Assembly: GCF_000149955.1 (NCBI RefSeq)
Contig: NC_030990.1
Span: forward strand, 4,329,482-4,393,481
Source: Fusarium oxysporum f. sp. lycopersici 4287
Taxonomy: Eukaryota > Ascomycota > Sordariomycetes > Hypocreales > Nectriaceae
Length of the DNA stretch: 64,000 bases
Direction: 5' to 3'
Position 1 is the stretch's first letter, and the number at the start of each line of letters is the position of its first letter. The notes beneath the pieces are model-generated. The model saw only the letters and a list, made by a program, of their open reading frames with translations. It was not told the origin of the DNA and ran no database searches. The translations under genes and the position numbers were made by a program. Below are positions 1 to 9,694 of the stretch, in pieces.

Positions 1-645
1 AGTAGGTGAAAGTCTGAGAGTGAATTGAGTTTGCTAGAAGGGTTACATCACAATGCAAACGATGGTCCCCGATGACATGACATGTTGGGGTTTAACAATC
101 TCACTGCATCTATCACGTCAAGAGGCTCTGCAAGGGGAAGGGATGATTACTAACTTGCACCGATTGGCCTCCCAGAACACATGTTTTTTTGCCAAGATGG
201 ATACAGCGGATAGGTCGTTTCTACCGAGTGAAGATCTCAATAGACGACCCGTTGGATAGCGTCCGTGGGTTTAGAATTAAATTCTCCGCTAGTGTCTCGA
301 GTGCCGCGGTACTGTAACATGGTATCTAAGCATCATTCACAAAGAAGCGTGCTCTTTCTTTCTACCTCCGTAGCATTGCAGGTAAGAGTTTGGTAGCATT
401 GCCGATGATGGTCGGACCTCCGGAGTGAGATCGAAGATGATATCTACAAGGATGTATATGCAACAAGAAACACAAATTAGTAGATGCAGCTAAGCTCTGC
501 AGGACCGGTCAGCGGATGCAGGAGAAATTTGTAATTAAGACATGCATATCCTCTTCCCATATAAAGATACACAGATCATCGCTCAGAGGCTTGAGATTGT
601 CTCTCCATCTTTGCTACTGCTTAGACAAAAACAGTTACAGTCGTC
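1..645. other. Intergenic, promoter side of the first hydrolase gene
   Basis: No convincing coding region is visible; the short frames here have no recognisable domain. The last 90 bases form the likely core promoter and leader of the hydrolase starting at 646. The window edge cuts off whatever lies to the left. Confidence 0.6.
559..566 (+). promoter_or_regulatory. TATA-like element
   Basis: The sequence ATATAAAG lies about 80 bases before the ATG at 646, a normal place for a core promoter with a short leader. No other element was assigned. Confidence 0.4.
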
Positions 646-1873
646 ATGATGATCAAGTCTTTGGCTCTCTTCACTCTCATCACCGCTGCCTCGGCGCGAA
701 AGTGCACAAACATCACAGTCCCTGTGTCACTTACCTCTCAAAATGCTGTTTTCACCATTGAGGCGCCGTTGACGGGCATTGAAGTGACGAGCCTTGCTGT
801 CAATCTCGCTCGTCAGGGTGCACCTCCATATCCCGAACAGGTGCAAAAGGGTGTAAGTCATATATGCGCTCAATGGTTTGATGCAAGCTTATGGTGATAG
901 TTTACCACTGTTTCGGGTAATTATGAACTCGCCGCTACATATTGCGAACCCGATGCCGGTCCTGGAAAGGAACTTCAGATCATGACGCACGGCATTGGCT
1001 TTGATAGAAGTTACTGGGACTTTCCTTACAACAACTACAACTACAGCTATGTTGCGCGCGCAGTCGATGAGCACGGCTACTCGACTCTTACCTGGGACCG
1101 TCTTGGAGTCGGTGCTTCTTCCAAGGGTGATCCATTGAACGAGATCCAGGTTTACCTTGAGATTGCAGCTCTCAAGGCTCTCACTACCAAAGCTCGTGAA
1201 GGATCTCTTGGGGTAGGATGCAAGTACTCCAAGGTCGTTCACTTGGGGCATTCGTTTGGGTCGGTCATTAGCTATGCGCTCGCGAATGAGAGTCCTGAAC
1301 TCACTGATGCTGTTGTCTTGACGGGCTTTTCGCAGGCGACTGCTTATTTGGGGCTATTCGCAGTTGGAAGCAACTTTATTCCTATTACTGCTACACCTCT
1401 CGCCGATAAGTATCCCGCTGGCTACGTCGGTGTGTCGTCTACAGTGGGCATACAGATCAACTTCTTTGCAGAGGGCGACTTTGACCCCAAGATTCTGGAA
1501 GTGGCATATGAGAAGGGCCAGCCTGTTTCGCCTGGTGAACTTCTTACATTGGGAGCACCAGCTGGGAAGAATAACACATACACTGGCCCTGTCCAGATCG
1601 TGACTGGCTGTAAGTCAACCTCACTCTGAATGGAACAGAGCAAAGCTAATAGTTGCAGCACGCGATGTACCTTTCTGTGGCGATAACTGCTACTCTACAG
1701 GCAGCGTAGACCCCAAGCTGCCCTCATTACTCGACATATCGAGACAATTCTTTACACAAGCTTCGCGATTCAACACAACCGTTGTGCCAGGTGCAGGTCA
1801 CGGATTGAACTTTGGATATTCACACACTGTCACTTACGATGCTATTCTCGAGTTTCTCTCAGAACTGGCTTGA
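646..1873 (+). CDS. Secreted alpha/beta hydrolase
   Basis: Three exons, 646-852, 901-1609 and 1659-1873, join in frame into 376 residues. Both introns are 48-49 nt with GTAAGT donors and TAG/CAG acceptors. Residues 1-18 are a hydrophobic signal peptide ending in ASA, so the enzyme is probably secreted. The body has the alpha/beta-hydrolase layout: a HGIGFD oxyanion-type loop near residue 99, the nucleophile elbow GHSFG with Ser at about 187, and a C-terminal GAGHG with the catalytic His at about 353. The acidic residue is probably one of the Asp in the segment just after the second intron (near 308-314). Several N-x-S/T sites fit passage through the secretory pathway. The substrate cannot be read from sequence; esterase or lipase activity is the general expectation. 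The second ATG, one codon downstream, is an equally possible start. Confidence 0.85.
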
Positions 1874-2350
1874 TGCCTTCTTCCACCTTCTTTCGCATAT
1901 TATTCTTTCAGTATCTATTGTATATAGTCTACTTTGCAGCTAATACATTTCCTTATTTGTTCAAACGGACCATTAATTCATCCGTCAAATTCCCATCCAT
2001 CTCAAATCTCCATCAGTTCATTTTCAAGTTTTACCTGCAGAAGCCGTTGTCAGCCGTAACCCCACATTTGGGACCCTGTAACGGGCAGGCGATTAGTGAA
2101 TGCAACCACTGGAGCTTCCTAATTTGTGAAATGCACCTCCGTCATGACCAAGAAGAATCCGAGGTCCATAGCGGGGTTGTTCAAATCTCCCCTCCATCTT
2201 TGTTCTTTTCAAGCAACAACACGAACACTTTCTACAAAGACTGCAAGGTCAGCGCAACAAAGTCTGTATACAGAAGTGCAACGTCTGAATCCGATATCAT
2301 CCACGCGACCACGTTTCTTATCGCGAACACCCCACGCCAGAGCTATCACC
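1874..2350. other. Intergenic between hydrolase and peptidase
   Basis: This holds the 3' end of the hydrolase transcript and the promoter and leader of the downstream Xaa-Pro peptidase. An open frame runs through it, but its composition shows no domain and it ends just inside the peptidase gene, so I treat it as chance. Confidence 0.5.
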
Positions 2351-3944
2351 ATGGTCGCTGAAAACTACGAGGCCGTCCTCAAGGGCAAATACCCAGGCAA
2401 AGACCATGCCAAACGTGTCGTGACCTCATCCGCAAGGATGTCCCTGATGCCAATGGTATTCTATATCTTGAGAGTCAAGTTACTCGAATGATGGAAGATA
2501 GCGACGACCCCGAGCCTTCCGGTGCGTATCCCACCTTATCTCCAAATTATCATCTAATCTTTGATGACCAGTCAGCGCCGATCCTTCTACTACCTCACTG
2601 GCTGCAACCTCCCCGACTGCGCTTTCGTCTACGACATCCAATCCGCGAAATCCACACTCTTTATTCCTCCCATCAACCCCGACGATGTCATCTGGTCCGG
2701 TCTCCCCGTCAGCATCGACGAGGCCCTCGCGCAATACGACGTCGACGAAGTCAAGCTCACCACCGAACTCAACGCTACCCTCGCACACCTCGGATCCGAG
2801 AACCCCAAGTCATCAGCCTTTGCCATCGCGAACCAAGTCTCCGACCACGTTTCCTTCATCGGCTTCGACAACAAGAACTTCAATGTGTTGAAGACAGCTA
2901 TCGAGACCTCGCGAGTGGTCAAGGACGAGTTCGAGGTTGCTATGCTACGAAAGGCAAACTATATCTCTGGCATTGGACATCGCGCTGTGTTTGCAAGGGC
3001 CAAGACTGCCAAGAATGAGCAGGAGTTTGAGGCGGCCTTTAAGGAGAGATGCTATTCTTATGGTGTTAAGAAGATGTCGTATGATCCTATTGCTGCTGCT
3101 GGAAGAGCTGCTGCTACGCTGCACTACGTCCCAAACAACGCGCCTCTGGAGGGCAAGCTCAACCTGTTGATGGATGCTGGTGGCGAGTGGAACAACTACG
3201 CTGCTGATATTGTGAGTACATAAGATCCTGGGTTGGATTGAGCTGACCGTTTAGACACGAACATTCCCTCTCTCGGGCAAGTTCACCAAGGAGTCTCGCC
3301 ACATCTACGAGACCGTCCTCAAGATGCAAAAGGAGTGTATATCAGTTCTCAAGGAGGGTGTTGTCTGGGACGATGTTCATCTGCTCGCCCACAAGATCGC
3401 CATCGACGGACTCCTCGAAGCTGGCATTCTCAAGGGCGACGAGGACGAAATCCTCAAGGCTCGCACGAGCGCTGCTTTCCTTCCTCACGGTCTAGGTCAT
3501 TACCTTGGCATGGACACCCACGACACCGGCGGCAACCCCAACTTTGGCGACAAGGATAAGCTCTTCCGCTACCTACGCGTGCGGGGCACTCTCCCCAGCG
3601 GCAGTGTTGTCACTGTCGAGCCTGGTGTAAGTGACATTCACGGCGCATTTGAACGGGTATTGACATTTTCAGATTTACTTCTGCAAGTTTATCATCGACC
3701 CTTACCTCGAGGACCCCGTGCACAGCAAATTCATTGACAAGGACGTTCTGGACAAGTACTGGGATGTCGGTGGAGTTCGGTATGTTATGGCTCTGGTGGC
3801 CACCGTCGCGCTATCGAAGCAATTTGCTAACCGGTATTTGATAGCATCGAGGATAACATTCTCATCACCAAGACTGGCTCTGAGAACCTGACCGATGTAC
3901 CAAGGGAAGCTGATGAGATGGAGGCCCTGGTTTCTGGAAGTTAG
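2351..3944 (+). pseudogene. Xaa-Pro aminopeptidase/prolidase (M24B), frameshifted in exon 1
   Basis: This is a metallopeptidase of the pita-bread fold that removes N-terminal residues before proline. Exons are 2351-2521, 2572-3211, 3255-3626, 3673-3779 and 3845-3944, all with canonical introns. All five metal ligands are present: Asp in MDAGG, Asp in AADITR (across intron 2), His in GLGHYLG, Glu in VEPGIY and Glu in IEDNIL. The ATG at 2351 has a strong context (CACCATGG). The first exon, however, changes frame twice. The family's start MVAENYEAVLKGKYPG is in one frame, the segment from GAC at 2422 (DLIRKDVPDANG) is one base off, and the FRQRR junction needs a further one-base shift. As written, translation from 2351 stops at a TGA at 2489-2491. 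Everything after 2572 is intact, so either the gene is freshly disrupted or exon 1 holds sequence errors. An in-frame ATG at 2564, inside intron 1, could start a shortened protein. Confidence 0.8.
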
Positions 3945-4246
3945 AGTGAAGCGAGCCCCAACATAATAAGCTTATTTGGGAGATGATCAATAGACCAATA
4001 AATATTCTATAAATATCATCCCCGCGATTTCTGTCGATATTTAATCTTCTATCCTGGTTTTGGTGTCGAAACACTCGTAGAAACACTCTTTGTCTGAATA
4101 CTGTGTGCAGTCTAACCCCCTGACCATCCACACGGTGCAATTTCTTGGCCACCCAACACGTATGCTCATCTTTTACATACCTCTCCTCTCCCTTCTCGAA
4201 CTTCAAAGCAAATAACCCTCTTTAATCCTCTACGCTTAATGACAAG
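3945..4246. other. Short intergenic spacer
   Basis: This is the 3' region of the peptidase and the leader of the next gene on the same strand. I see nothing else in it. Confidence 0.5.
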
Positions 4247-6118
4247 ATGAATCCGTATTTCCCTCCAACTCCGGACGCAGAGAAATGGTCTGACCCAAAT
4301 TACTACACGCGACCAGCCCCCGTCGCACCGCCAGCTCCGTCCCCGCCCCCGGAATACAGTGCCTACCGTCCCGAGTTCGGCGCCGGCCTAGCACCGCCTC
4401 CGCCTCCACGGCTTCTGCGCCCGGTCCGCTCGGCGACGAACCTCACTGGCGCTCATGCACCGCAGCAGTCGGGGTTTTTGGACCCGAGGGGGAATTACCA
4501 GGTTGATTTTGTGGTTGATGAGATTCCAAGTCCAACGTCACTCACTCCGGGCCCTTTGAGTCCTGCGCCGTCAAATGAGATTAGAAGAGTTAAGAGCTCA
4601 TCTGCTCTATCAGCAAGGTTGGATGCTCAAGAAGACAAACCGAAGGATTCGTCGAAATGGAAAGCTGCACTTGGAGAAGCGCAGTATTTCGCTGGTGGCC
4701 TTATAAGTCACCCCGCAGAGTCCAACAAGCATTTCAGTATCATTCGTCACTCTCACGCTCTAATCTGGTACAGAGGTCCAGCGACTTCAGTACCCATCAC
4801 CATCCTCTCAGATGAACCTCTTCCACCCACGAGAACTGTGTGGTTACAGCAAAAGGGATATTCAGGAAACATGGGAATGACGCTCAAAGCAATGATGGGA
4901 ACAACTGGTACTTGGATCGATGTAACCCCCGCGACCAAAACAGGCGTGGAACATATCTCTGAAGCAGAAGAACGCGGTATCCAGCGCGATTTCAAGCGGT
5001 TCGTTAAAAAAGCCTCGGGGCGTATGAAGAAACACCTCCCGAGAGAAACACACATCATCCGTATCCCCGCCGCAGCAACAGACGGTTACTTCCGCCTCGT
5101 TCTCTGCTCCAACTCCGATGGCAAAAAGGTCCTCTGCGGGAGTCCCGTATTCCGCATCGCCAGCACATCCACAGACGTAAGCACCGTTCGTGGCTCAAGT
5201 CTAAGTACTATGCCTTTGGAAATGGGCATCAAAGTCGCTAGCACCATTGGTTCACAGGTTGCAAAGAAGTACACTGGCGTCGCAGGCGCAGTCGTCGAAC
5301 AGGGGGCCAAAAGACTCACGCCTTCGAACGCTACTATCAAGAAAGTCGCTACGAAAGCGTACCATGGAAGTGGCATTGGGAATGCAGTTAGTGAGAGTTG
5401 GAAGAATGGCAAGGCGGGACGTTATGATCCGTTGATATCGGGAGAAGCAATGGAGCCGCTGACGATACTTGGGAGTGACGAGGGACCTGAGGCGCCGTTT
5501 CCTTTCAAGTTTGCGGGTAAGGTCGTTCGAGGGACGGGCATTTCTACTCGCGAGTTGGGTGTTCCAACGGCGAATCTGAGTGAGGTTGGCGATGAGGTCA
5601 AGATGAGAATGGGCGGTGTCTTTGCCGCATGGGCACGCGTCCTCCCACCCAAAGAAAGCGAAGATTTCGACGACGACTGGCACGAAGCAATCGTCACAAT
5701 CGCACCCCTCCGCAACGCCCCTCCTGGGGTAGTTCTTCGGAACAAAGTAACAGTGCACATCCTCCACGACTTTTCTGACACACTCTTCTTCGACCTCCGC
5801 ATGAAAGTCATGCTGATGGGGCACTTGCACCCCTCCTCTCCCAACCTCACAGATGAAGCTTTCTTGGAAGAGCATACGCGCGATGTCATGACCACGACAG
5901 CGAGTTTAGGGCGGGAGAATTGGGGCCCGGAAGTTTCTGTCTCGGCGGTCAGGGCTGTGAAGAGCGAGAAGGGGTTTAAGGAGAGGTTGGGGGATGCGAC
6001 GGGGGTGGTGCAGAGCCAGATGGATAGGATACCAAAGCATTGGGTTGGAGTTAGGAGTGAGGCTGGGGTATTGAGGGATCAGGTTTATGGGAATGGGGGG
6101 TTGTGGGTTGAGAGGTGA
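4247..6118 (+). CDS. Fungal protein with C-terminal riboflavin-kinase-like domain
   Basis: A single uninterrupted frame of 623 residues. Residues 1-130 are Pro/Ser-rich and probably disordered. Residues about 150-310 form a globular region I do not recognise, including a Lys/Arg-rich helix near 250-270. Residues about 418-545 resemble the flavokinase fold that phosphorylates riboflavin with ATP: a GKVVRGTG strand, then LGVPTANL with the PTAN motif at 440-443, then a GVFAAWA strand and a VHILHDF strand. In animal and yeast flavokinases the catalytic Glu sits two residues before the His of the corresponding HIMH motif; here that place is Thr (about 502). The canonical IGxNP segment is also absent. 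The domain may therefore bind a flavin or nucleotide without being a kinase, or may only share the fold. An independent short flavokinase gene is expected elsewhere in the genome. The ATG chosen is the first in the frame. Confidence 0.75.
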   Translation: MNPYFPPTPDAEKWSDPNYYTRPAPVAPPAPSPPPEYSAYRPEFGAGLAPPPPPRLLRPVRSATNLTGAHAPQQSGFLDPRGNYQVDFVVDEIPSPTSLTPGPLSPAPSNEIRRVKSSSALSARLDAQEDKPKDSSKWKAALGEAQYFAGGLISHPAESNKHFSIIRHSHALIWYRGPATSVPITILSDEPLPPTRTVWLQQKGYSGNMGMTLKAMMGTTGTWIDVTPATKTGVEHISEAEERGIQRDFKRFVKKASGRMKKHLPRETHIIRIPAAATDGYFRLVLCSNSDGKKVLCGSPVFRIASTSTDVSTVRGSSLSTMPLEMGIKVASTIGSQVAKKYTGVAGAVVEQGAKRLTPSNATIKKVATKAYHGSGIGNAVSESWKNGKAGRYDPLISGEAMEPLTILGSDEGPEAPFPFKFAGKVVRGTGISTRELGVPTANLSEVGDEVKMRMGGVFAAWARVLPPKESEDFDDDWHEAIVTIAPLRNAPPGVVLRNKVTVHILHDFSDTLFFDLRMKVMLMGHLHPSSPNLTDEAFLEEHTRDVMTTTASLGRENWGPEVSVSAVRAVKSEKGFKERLGDATGVVQSQMDRIPKHWVGVRSEAGVLRDQVYGNGGLWVER

Positions 6119-7525
6119 GATTGAAGGTTAGAGGAGGATATAGTAATGTTAATAAAAGAGCGTGTCCATCAAGTGTTCTGATGTTACAACGAAACATCTC
6201 TATGCATTGCGTTTAGGGATAGAGAAGTCAATGGCTTTGAAGAACTCGGGCCCTCGTTTCAAAGCGCGAGGAAGCTGGTGCAGTGTGAGGCAGCTCTTCC
6301 AAAGGGGACTTGCCAAGGAGACAACTCGAACTACATCAAGGAAACACCTCGATAGAGGAATAGCAGATGCGAACAATAAATCCGCGTATAGCAGCTTATG
6401 ACTTGGCAAAGAAGAGATCAAACAAGGGGAAAGTACCCAATGCATCTCTCAGAGCGCCCAACACCGGTAGCTGGAGGACTAACGGAACTTCTTTGATCCT
6501 GAGTAGCTAGCAAAGCTACATATCTAGAGCACACAGCTTGTCGCCACTATCTCAAGTTAACGATGAAGTCCTAGAAGCGCAGAGCCTCTGCCTTGAAGCC
6601 GCCCAAGACATCCCGCGATACTTCGCTTGCCCGCCCGAATTTCATATCATGGACGGAACATCACGGCTTCGTTCTTCCCATGACATATCCCCGTGACGTC
6701 TCCCATCATCGGACTCTCGCGTCATCCGCGGATCTCTTCAAAAACACCAACATGATCAGATCGTGAGTTTGAAGCTGAAGTTATCTCTTCCCTCCCCAAA
6801 GGTCCCTTACACCCCCGAACCTTTCTACAAGGATTCCATCACACTCCCAGGACCCTGAAATCAAGAACCCTTGAAGCCATCGCGCAATTGCCATGCTCCA
6901 GAATGCCATGCACATCTCGGACTTCGACCGCAGGTGTGTAGCTATCAAGAACAAAACCACTGGCAAATCCCAGCGCTAGAACGAATACCTCGGTCTTCCA
7001 AAATCATGCCGTTGTGACGAAATCCCAGGCACGTGGAAGCATCATATCATATCACTCGCAACTCCAAAGTTTTCTTCTACGTAACAACACAATCAGACCA
7101 CCGTGCCAAGCATACCGGGATGTCATGTGATATCACAATCCGAAGGGAAAATGGTGGCTGAGATCTTCGTGATGCAGGGTCCTGGGTGTATATTCTGCAC
7201 GTCGTAGGATAGAAAGTCTCACATGGTGGGATTGACGGGGGTTTTCTGTCATGGTGCTTTCATGATATGATGGTTTAGTGTAGATGGCGGAAGCCATGGA
7301 ACTCAGGATCTGTGGGGGGCAAATCCAGGGTCTCGGTAGCAAGAGGCGTTCTAGAGCGTTATCTGTCAGCGGGAGGGGAGACGGAATGTTCGGCATATTG
7401 ATAGAGTCAATTCAAGAACGGGGGACGGATCAGATCATGGAAATGGCCGTTCATTCATCAATCTACCTAGCGTCGCCCAAGCCATCGGCGTAGAGGAACC
7501 CTGTATCGCTTGGCGAGATAGCTCG
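6119..7525. other. Intergenic between two convergent genes
   Basis: About 1.4 kb between the flavokinase-like gene and the repeat-protein gene, which converge here. Frames are short and show no motif. I found no RNA gene. Confidence 0.5.
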
Positions 7526-7663
7526 TCATCTTCTTGCGCCGTATCGGTTATCGTCATTGAGCATGCCTGTCATTTCGTTGTACATTTCGTTGACATTCTC
7601 AGAAGTCCTGGTTACGGCTGGGTCTTGACCATATCCCCGGAACTGGCTGTGTCCTTGATTCTG
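7526..7663 (-). other. Intact 45-codon extension beyond a TAA stop
   Basis: Immediately after the TAA at 7664-7666 the same minus-strand frame stays open for 45 codons to a TGA at 7526-7528. The first residues, QNQGHSQ, continue the repeat, and the segment ends with an acidic/Asn-rich tail closing in RYGARR. This looks like the original C terminus of the neighbouring protein, cut off by one base change. It would be translated only if the TAA is read through, is polymorphic or is a sequence error. Confidence 0.55.
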
Positions 7664-7850
7664 TTAGTAACCTTGATTCTGTTGGTAATCTTGGTTCTGT
7701 TGGTAACCTTGATTCTGTTGGTAACCTTGGTTCTGTTGGTAACCTTGGTTCTGTTGGTAACCTTGGTTCTGTTGATAGCCCTGGCTCTGTTGGTAGCCCT
7801 GGCTCTGTTGGTAGCCTTGAGCTTGCTGGTAACCCTGATTCTGATAACCC
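7661..7850. repeat. 18-bp tandem repeat encoding GYQQNQ
   Basis: About ten imperfect copies of an 18-bp unit (CTGTTGGTAACCTTGGTT on the plus strand) lie head to tail. Differences are mostly synonymous. The outermost unit carries A instead of G at 7666, which makes the stop codon. Copy number is likely to vary between isolates. Confidence 0.85.
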
Positions 7851-9694
7851 TCGTTCTGCTGGTAGCTCCCAGAGTGGCTTGGTTGATGCTGTGGCGGCGG
7901 AGGGTATTGGTCGGGGCGGTACTCTTGGTGCGACTGCTGTTGCTGAGGTCTATACTCGTCCTGGGGTCGGTAGTTATCCTGGTTTTGAGGTCTGTAATCC
8001 TGCTGGGACTGGTGCTGTGGTCGGTATTCGCCCTGTTGCCCTTGAGGTCGGTACTCATCGTGGCCTTGAGGTCGGTACTCATCGTGGCCTTGAGGTCTGT
8101 AGTCTTGGCTCTGCTGTGGCCTATAGTCCTGTCCCTGAGGAGGTCTGTATTCGTGACTCTGTTGCGGCCTGTAGTCATGGCTCTGCTGGTGATCAGGTCG
8201 ATTGTCCCCAAACTGCGAAGGAGGATTGTACGGCTGTTGATACCCCCCTCCATGCTGCTCCGACGGCCGTTCATAGCCTCCCTGACCCGACGAGTATCCT
8301 CCCTGTCCTGACGACGAATGTCCGCCTTGAGAAACTGGCACAGGCGCATTCGAACCACCAAGATTCGCTTGAGCCGGAGCTCCCACACTAACACCCTCAT
8401 TCCCAATATCATCCGGCACCGAGATCTTAACCTTGGGCAGATACTTCTGCACCTTCATCTCCACCATATTCTGCACAAACACCCAGCTCTGCCTCTCAAA
8501 CTTCCTATGCCCACCATTAACAACCCCCAGAATACTCTCCCTCAGCGTCTCCTGAACCTTCCTCACCAGCCCTCTAATCTTGTTCACCAGCTTCGCCTTG
8601 ATATCGTCCCCAAACCCTCTATCCGCAGAATGGCCAGGGCCGGCGTCGCGATCGAGTTGTGTGTCGAAAGGGTTTCCGCCGAGGATTTTCTCGAGAGGAC
8701 GTTGGAACTGGTCGGGTAGTAATTCGAAGAGTTGCTTTTCAATACTGCCGAGAATCTTTCGGAACTCGAGACGGACTTCTCTGTGGACTCTTGCGATACC
8801 TGTGCTGAGTTTATCGCTTATGACTTTTGAGAAACCACCGCTCTCGCCATCAGCGCGTTCGCCATCACGATCTCCATCGCCGAACCCTCTCGCCGAACCT
8901 TCGTTGGACTTTTTATTATTCCCAAACAGCCCTCCAATTCCTTTAACAAGATCCTTAACCTGATCTTCAATCTCGCCCTTGACACCATCGCCTAGATCTT
9001 TCGTGCTCGTATTTCCTCGTAACCAGCGCTTGATATGATCGAGAGCAATGCGCGTGAACTGCTCTGCGATCGGGGCATGTTGTTCGCGGAGTTTGGCACC
9101 GACTTGTTCTTTGATCTCAGGACTGATCATCCGTGCTTTTTCCTCGGGATTTCGTGCGGCGTCTTTGACAGTGTTGCTAATCACACCTAGCAGACCATCA
9201 AGTTCAAAGCCTTGGCCTCCTCCCTTGCCGTTATTGTTCTCCAGATGATCCTGCACCGCGTCAAAGGCAGCCGACAAGAACCCCTTCGCACCACCCCGCG
9301 ACGTCTCCCCTCCCCTCGATCTCGTATCACTCTGTCCTCCGGCTCTCCCCTCCGTAATATCGAAAATATCCCGTAAATCATCCCCCGCCTCATCAGTAAT
9401 CTTTGTAAAACTCCTCGTCAACTTTGCCAACTCATCCGCAAACGGCAAACTCTGTCCACCGTAGGCATCAGGCGCATCATCCTTAAGATCAAATGGACTT
9501 CTCGAAGAAGAATCCTTATCTTTGTTGAAGAGTGATCGGAAAGCGTCGACGACTTTATCTTCGAGGCTGTCGATGGTCTTTTGCTGAAAGGTCTCGAGCT
9601 CGGAGGTGATGCGGGGTTGGATCTGGGGAGCGAGGGAGTCGACGTATTCGTCTACTTTTTTGAAAAGGACTTCTGGGACACCGCGGGAGGACAT
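7664..9694 (-). CDS. Conserved-looking fungal protein with Gln/Gly/Tyr repeat tail
   Basis: An intronless frame of 676 residues. The first 400 residues are charged and helical in character, starting with a region rich in Glu/Gln/Asp (FKKVDEYVDSLAP), with no signal peptide or membrane segment. I do not recognise the family. From about residue 430 the protein becomes low-complexity: Ser/Gly-rich, then many YRPQ/EYRPQ units, then tandem GYQQNQ hexapeptides to the end. Such prion-like, aromatic-plus-Gln tails are typical of proteins that self-associate or form condensates; that role is inference. The terminating TAA lies inside a repeat unit where all neighbouring units read CAA, so the present end may be a truncation by 45 residues. 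A perfect TGACGTCA lies about 150 bases upstream of the ATG. Long frames in the other two reading frames of the tail are by-products of the repeats. Confidence 0.8.
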   Translation of the reverse strand: MSSRGVPEVLFKKVDEYVDSLAPQIQPRITSELETFQQKTIDSLEDKVVDAFRSLFNKDKDSSSRSPFDLKDDAPDAYGGQSLPFADELAKLTRSFTKITDEAGDDLRDIFDITEGRAGGQSDTRSRGGETSRGGAKGFLSAAFDAVQDHLENNNGKGGGQGFELDGLLGVISNTVKDAARNPEEKARMISPEIKEQVGAKLREQHAPIAEQFTRIALDHIKRWLRGNTSTKDLGDGVKGEIEDQVKDLVKGIGGLFGNNKKSNEGSARGFGDGDRDGERADGESGGFSKVISDKLSTGIARVHREVRLEFRKILGSIEKQLFELLPDQFQRPLEKILGGNPFDTQLDRDAGPGHSADRGFGDDIKAKLVNKIRGLVRKVQETLRESILGVVNGGHRKFERQSWVFVQNMVEMKVQKYLPKVKISVPDDIGNEGVSVGAPAQANLGGSNAPVPVSQGGHSSSGQGGYSSGQGGYERPSEQHGGGYQQPYNPPSQFGDNRPDHQQSHDYRPQQSHEYRPPQGQDYRPQQSQDYRPQGHDEYRPQGHDEYRPQGQQGEYRPQHQSQQDYRPQNQDNYRPQDEYRPQQQQSHQEYRPDQYPPPPQHQPSHSGSYQQNEGYQNQGYQQAQGYQQSQGYQQSQGYQQNQGYQQNQGYQQNQGYQQNQGYQQNQDYQQNQGY
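7915..8195. repeat. Degenerate repeat encoding YRPQ units
   Basis: Minus-strand coding repeat of (D/E)YRPQ with variable Gln/His/Asp spacers of 3-8 residues, about a dozen units. Two adjacent copies (GHDEYRPQ) are identical over about 24 bp near 8044-8092, which suggests a recent local duplication. Confidence 0.75.

Noticed and set aside
1870..2361. 163-codon frame between hydrolase and peptidase
   Set aside because: It shows no domain, overlaps the well-supported start region of the peptidase in another frame, and its composition looks non-coding.
7612..8412. 266-codon minus-strand frame full of TNRTKV repeats and a 228-codon plus-strand Leu/Val-rich frame
   Set aside because: Both are shifted or antisense readings of the 18-bp and YRPQ coding repeats; the repeat-protein frame is longer and continues into non-repetitive coding sequence.
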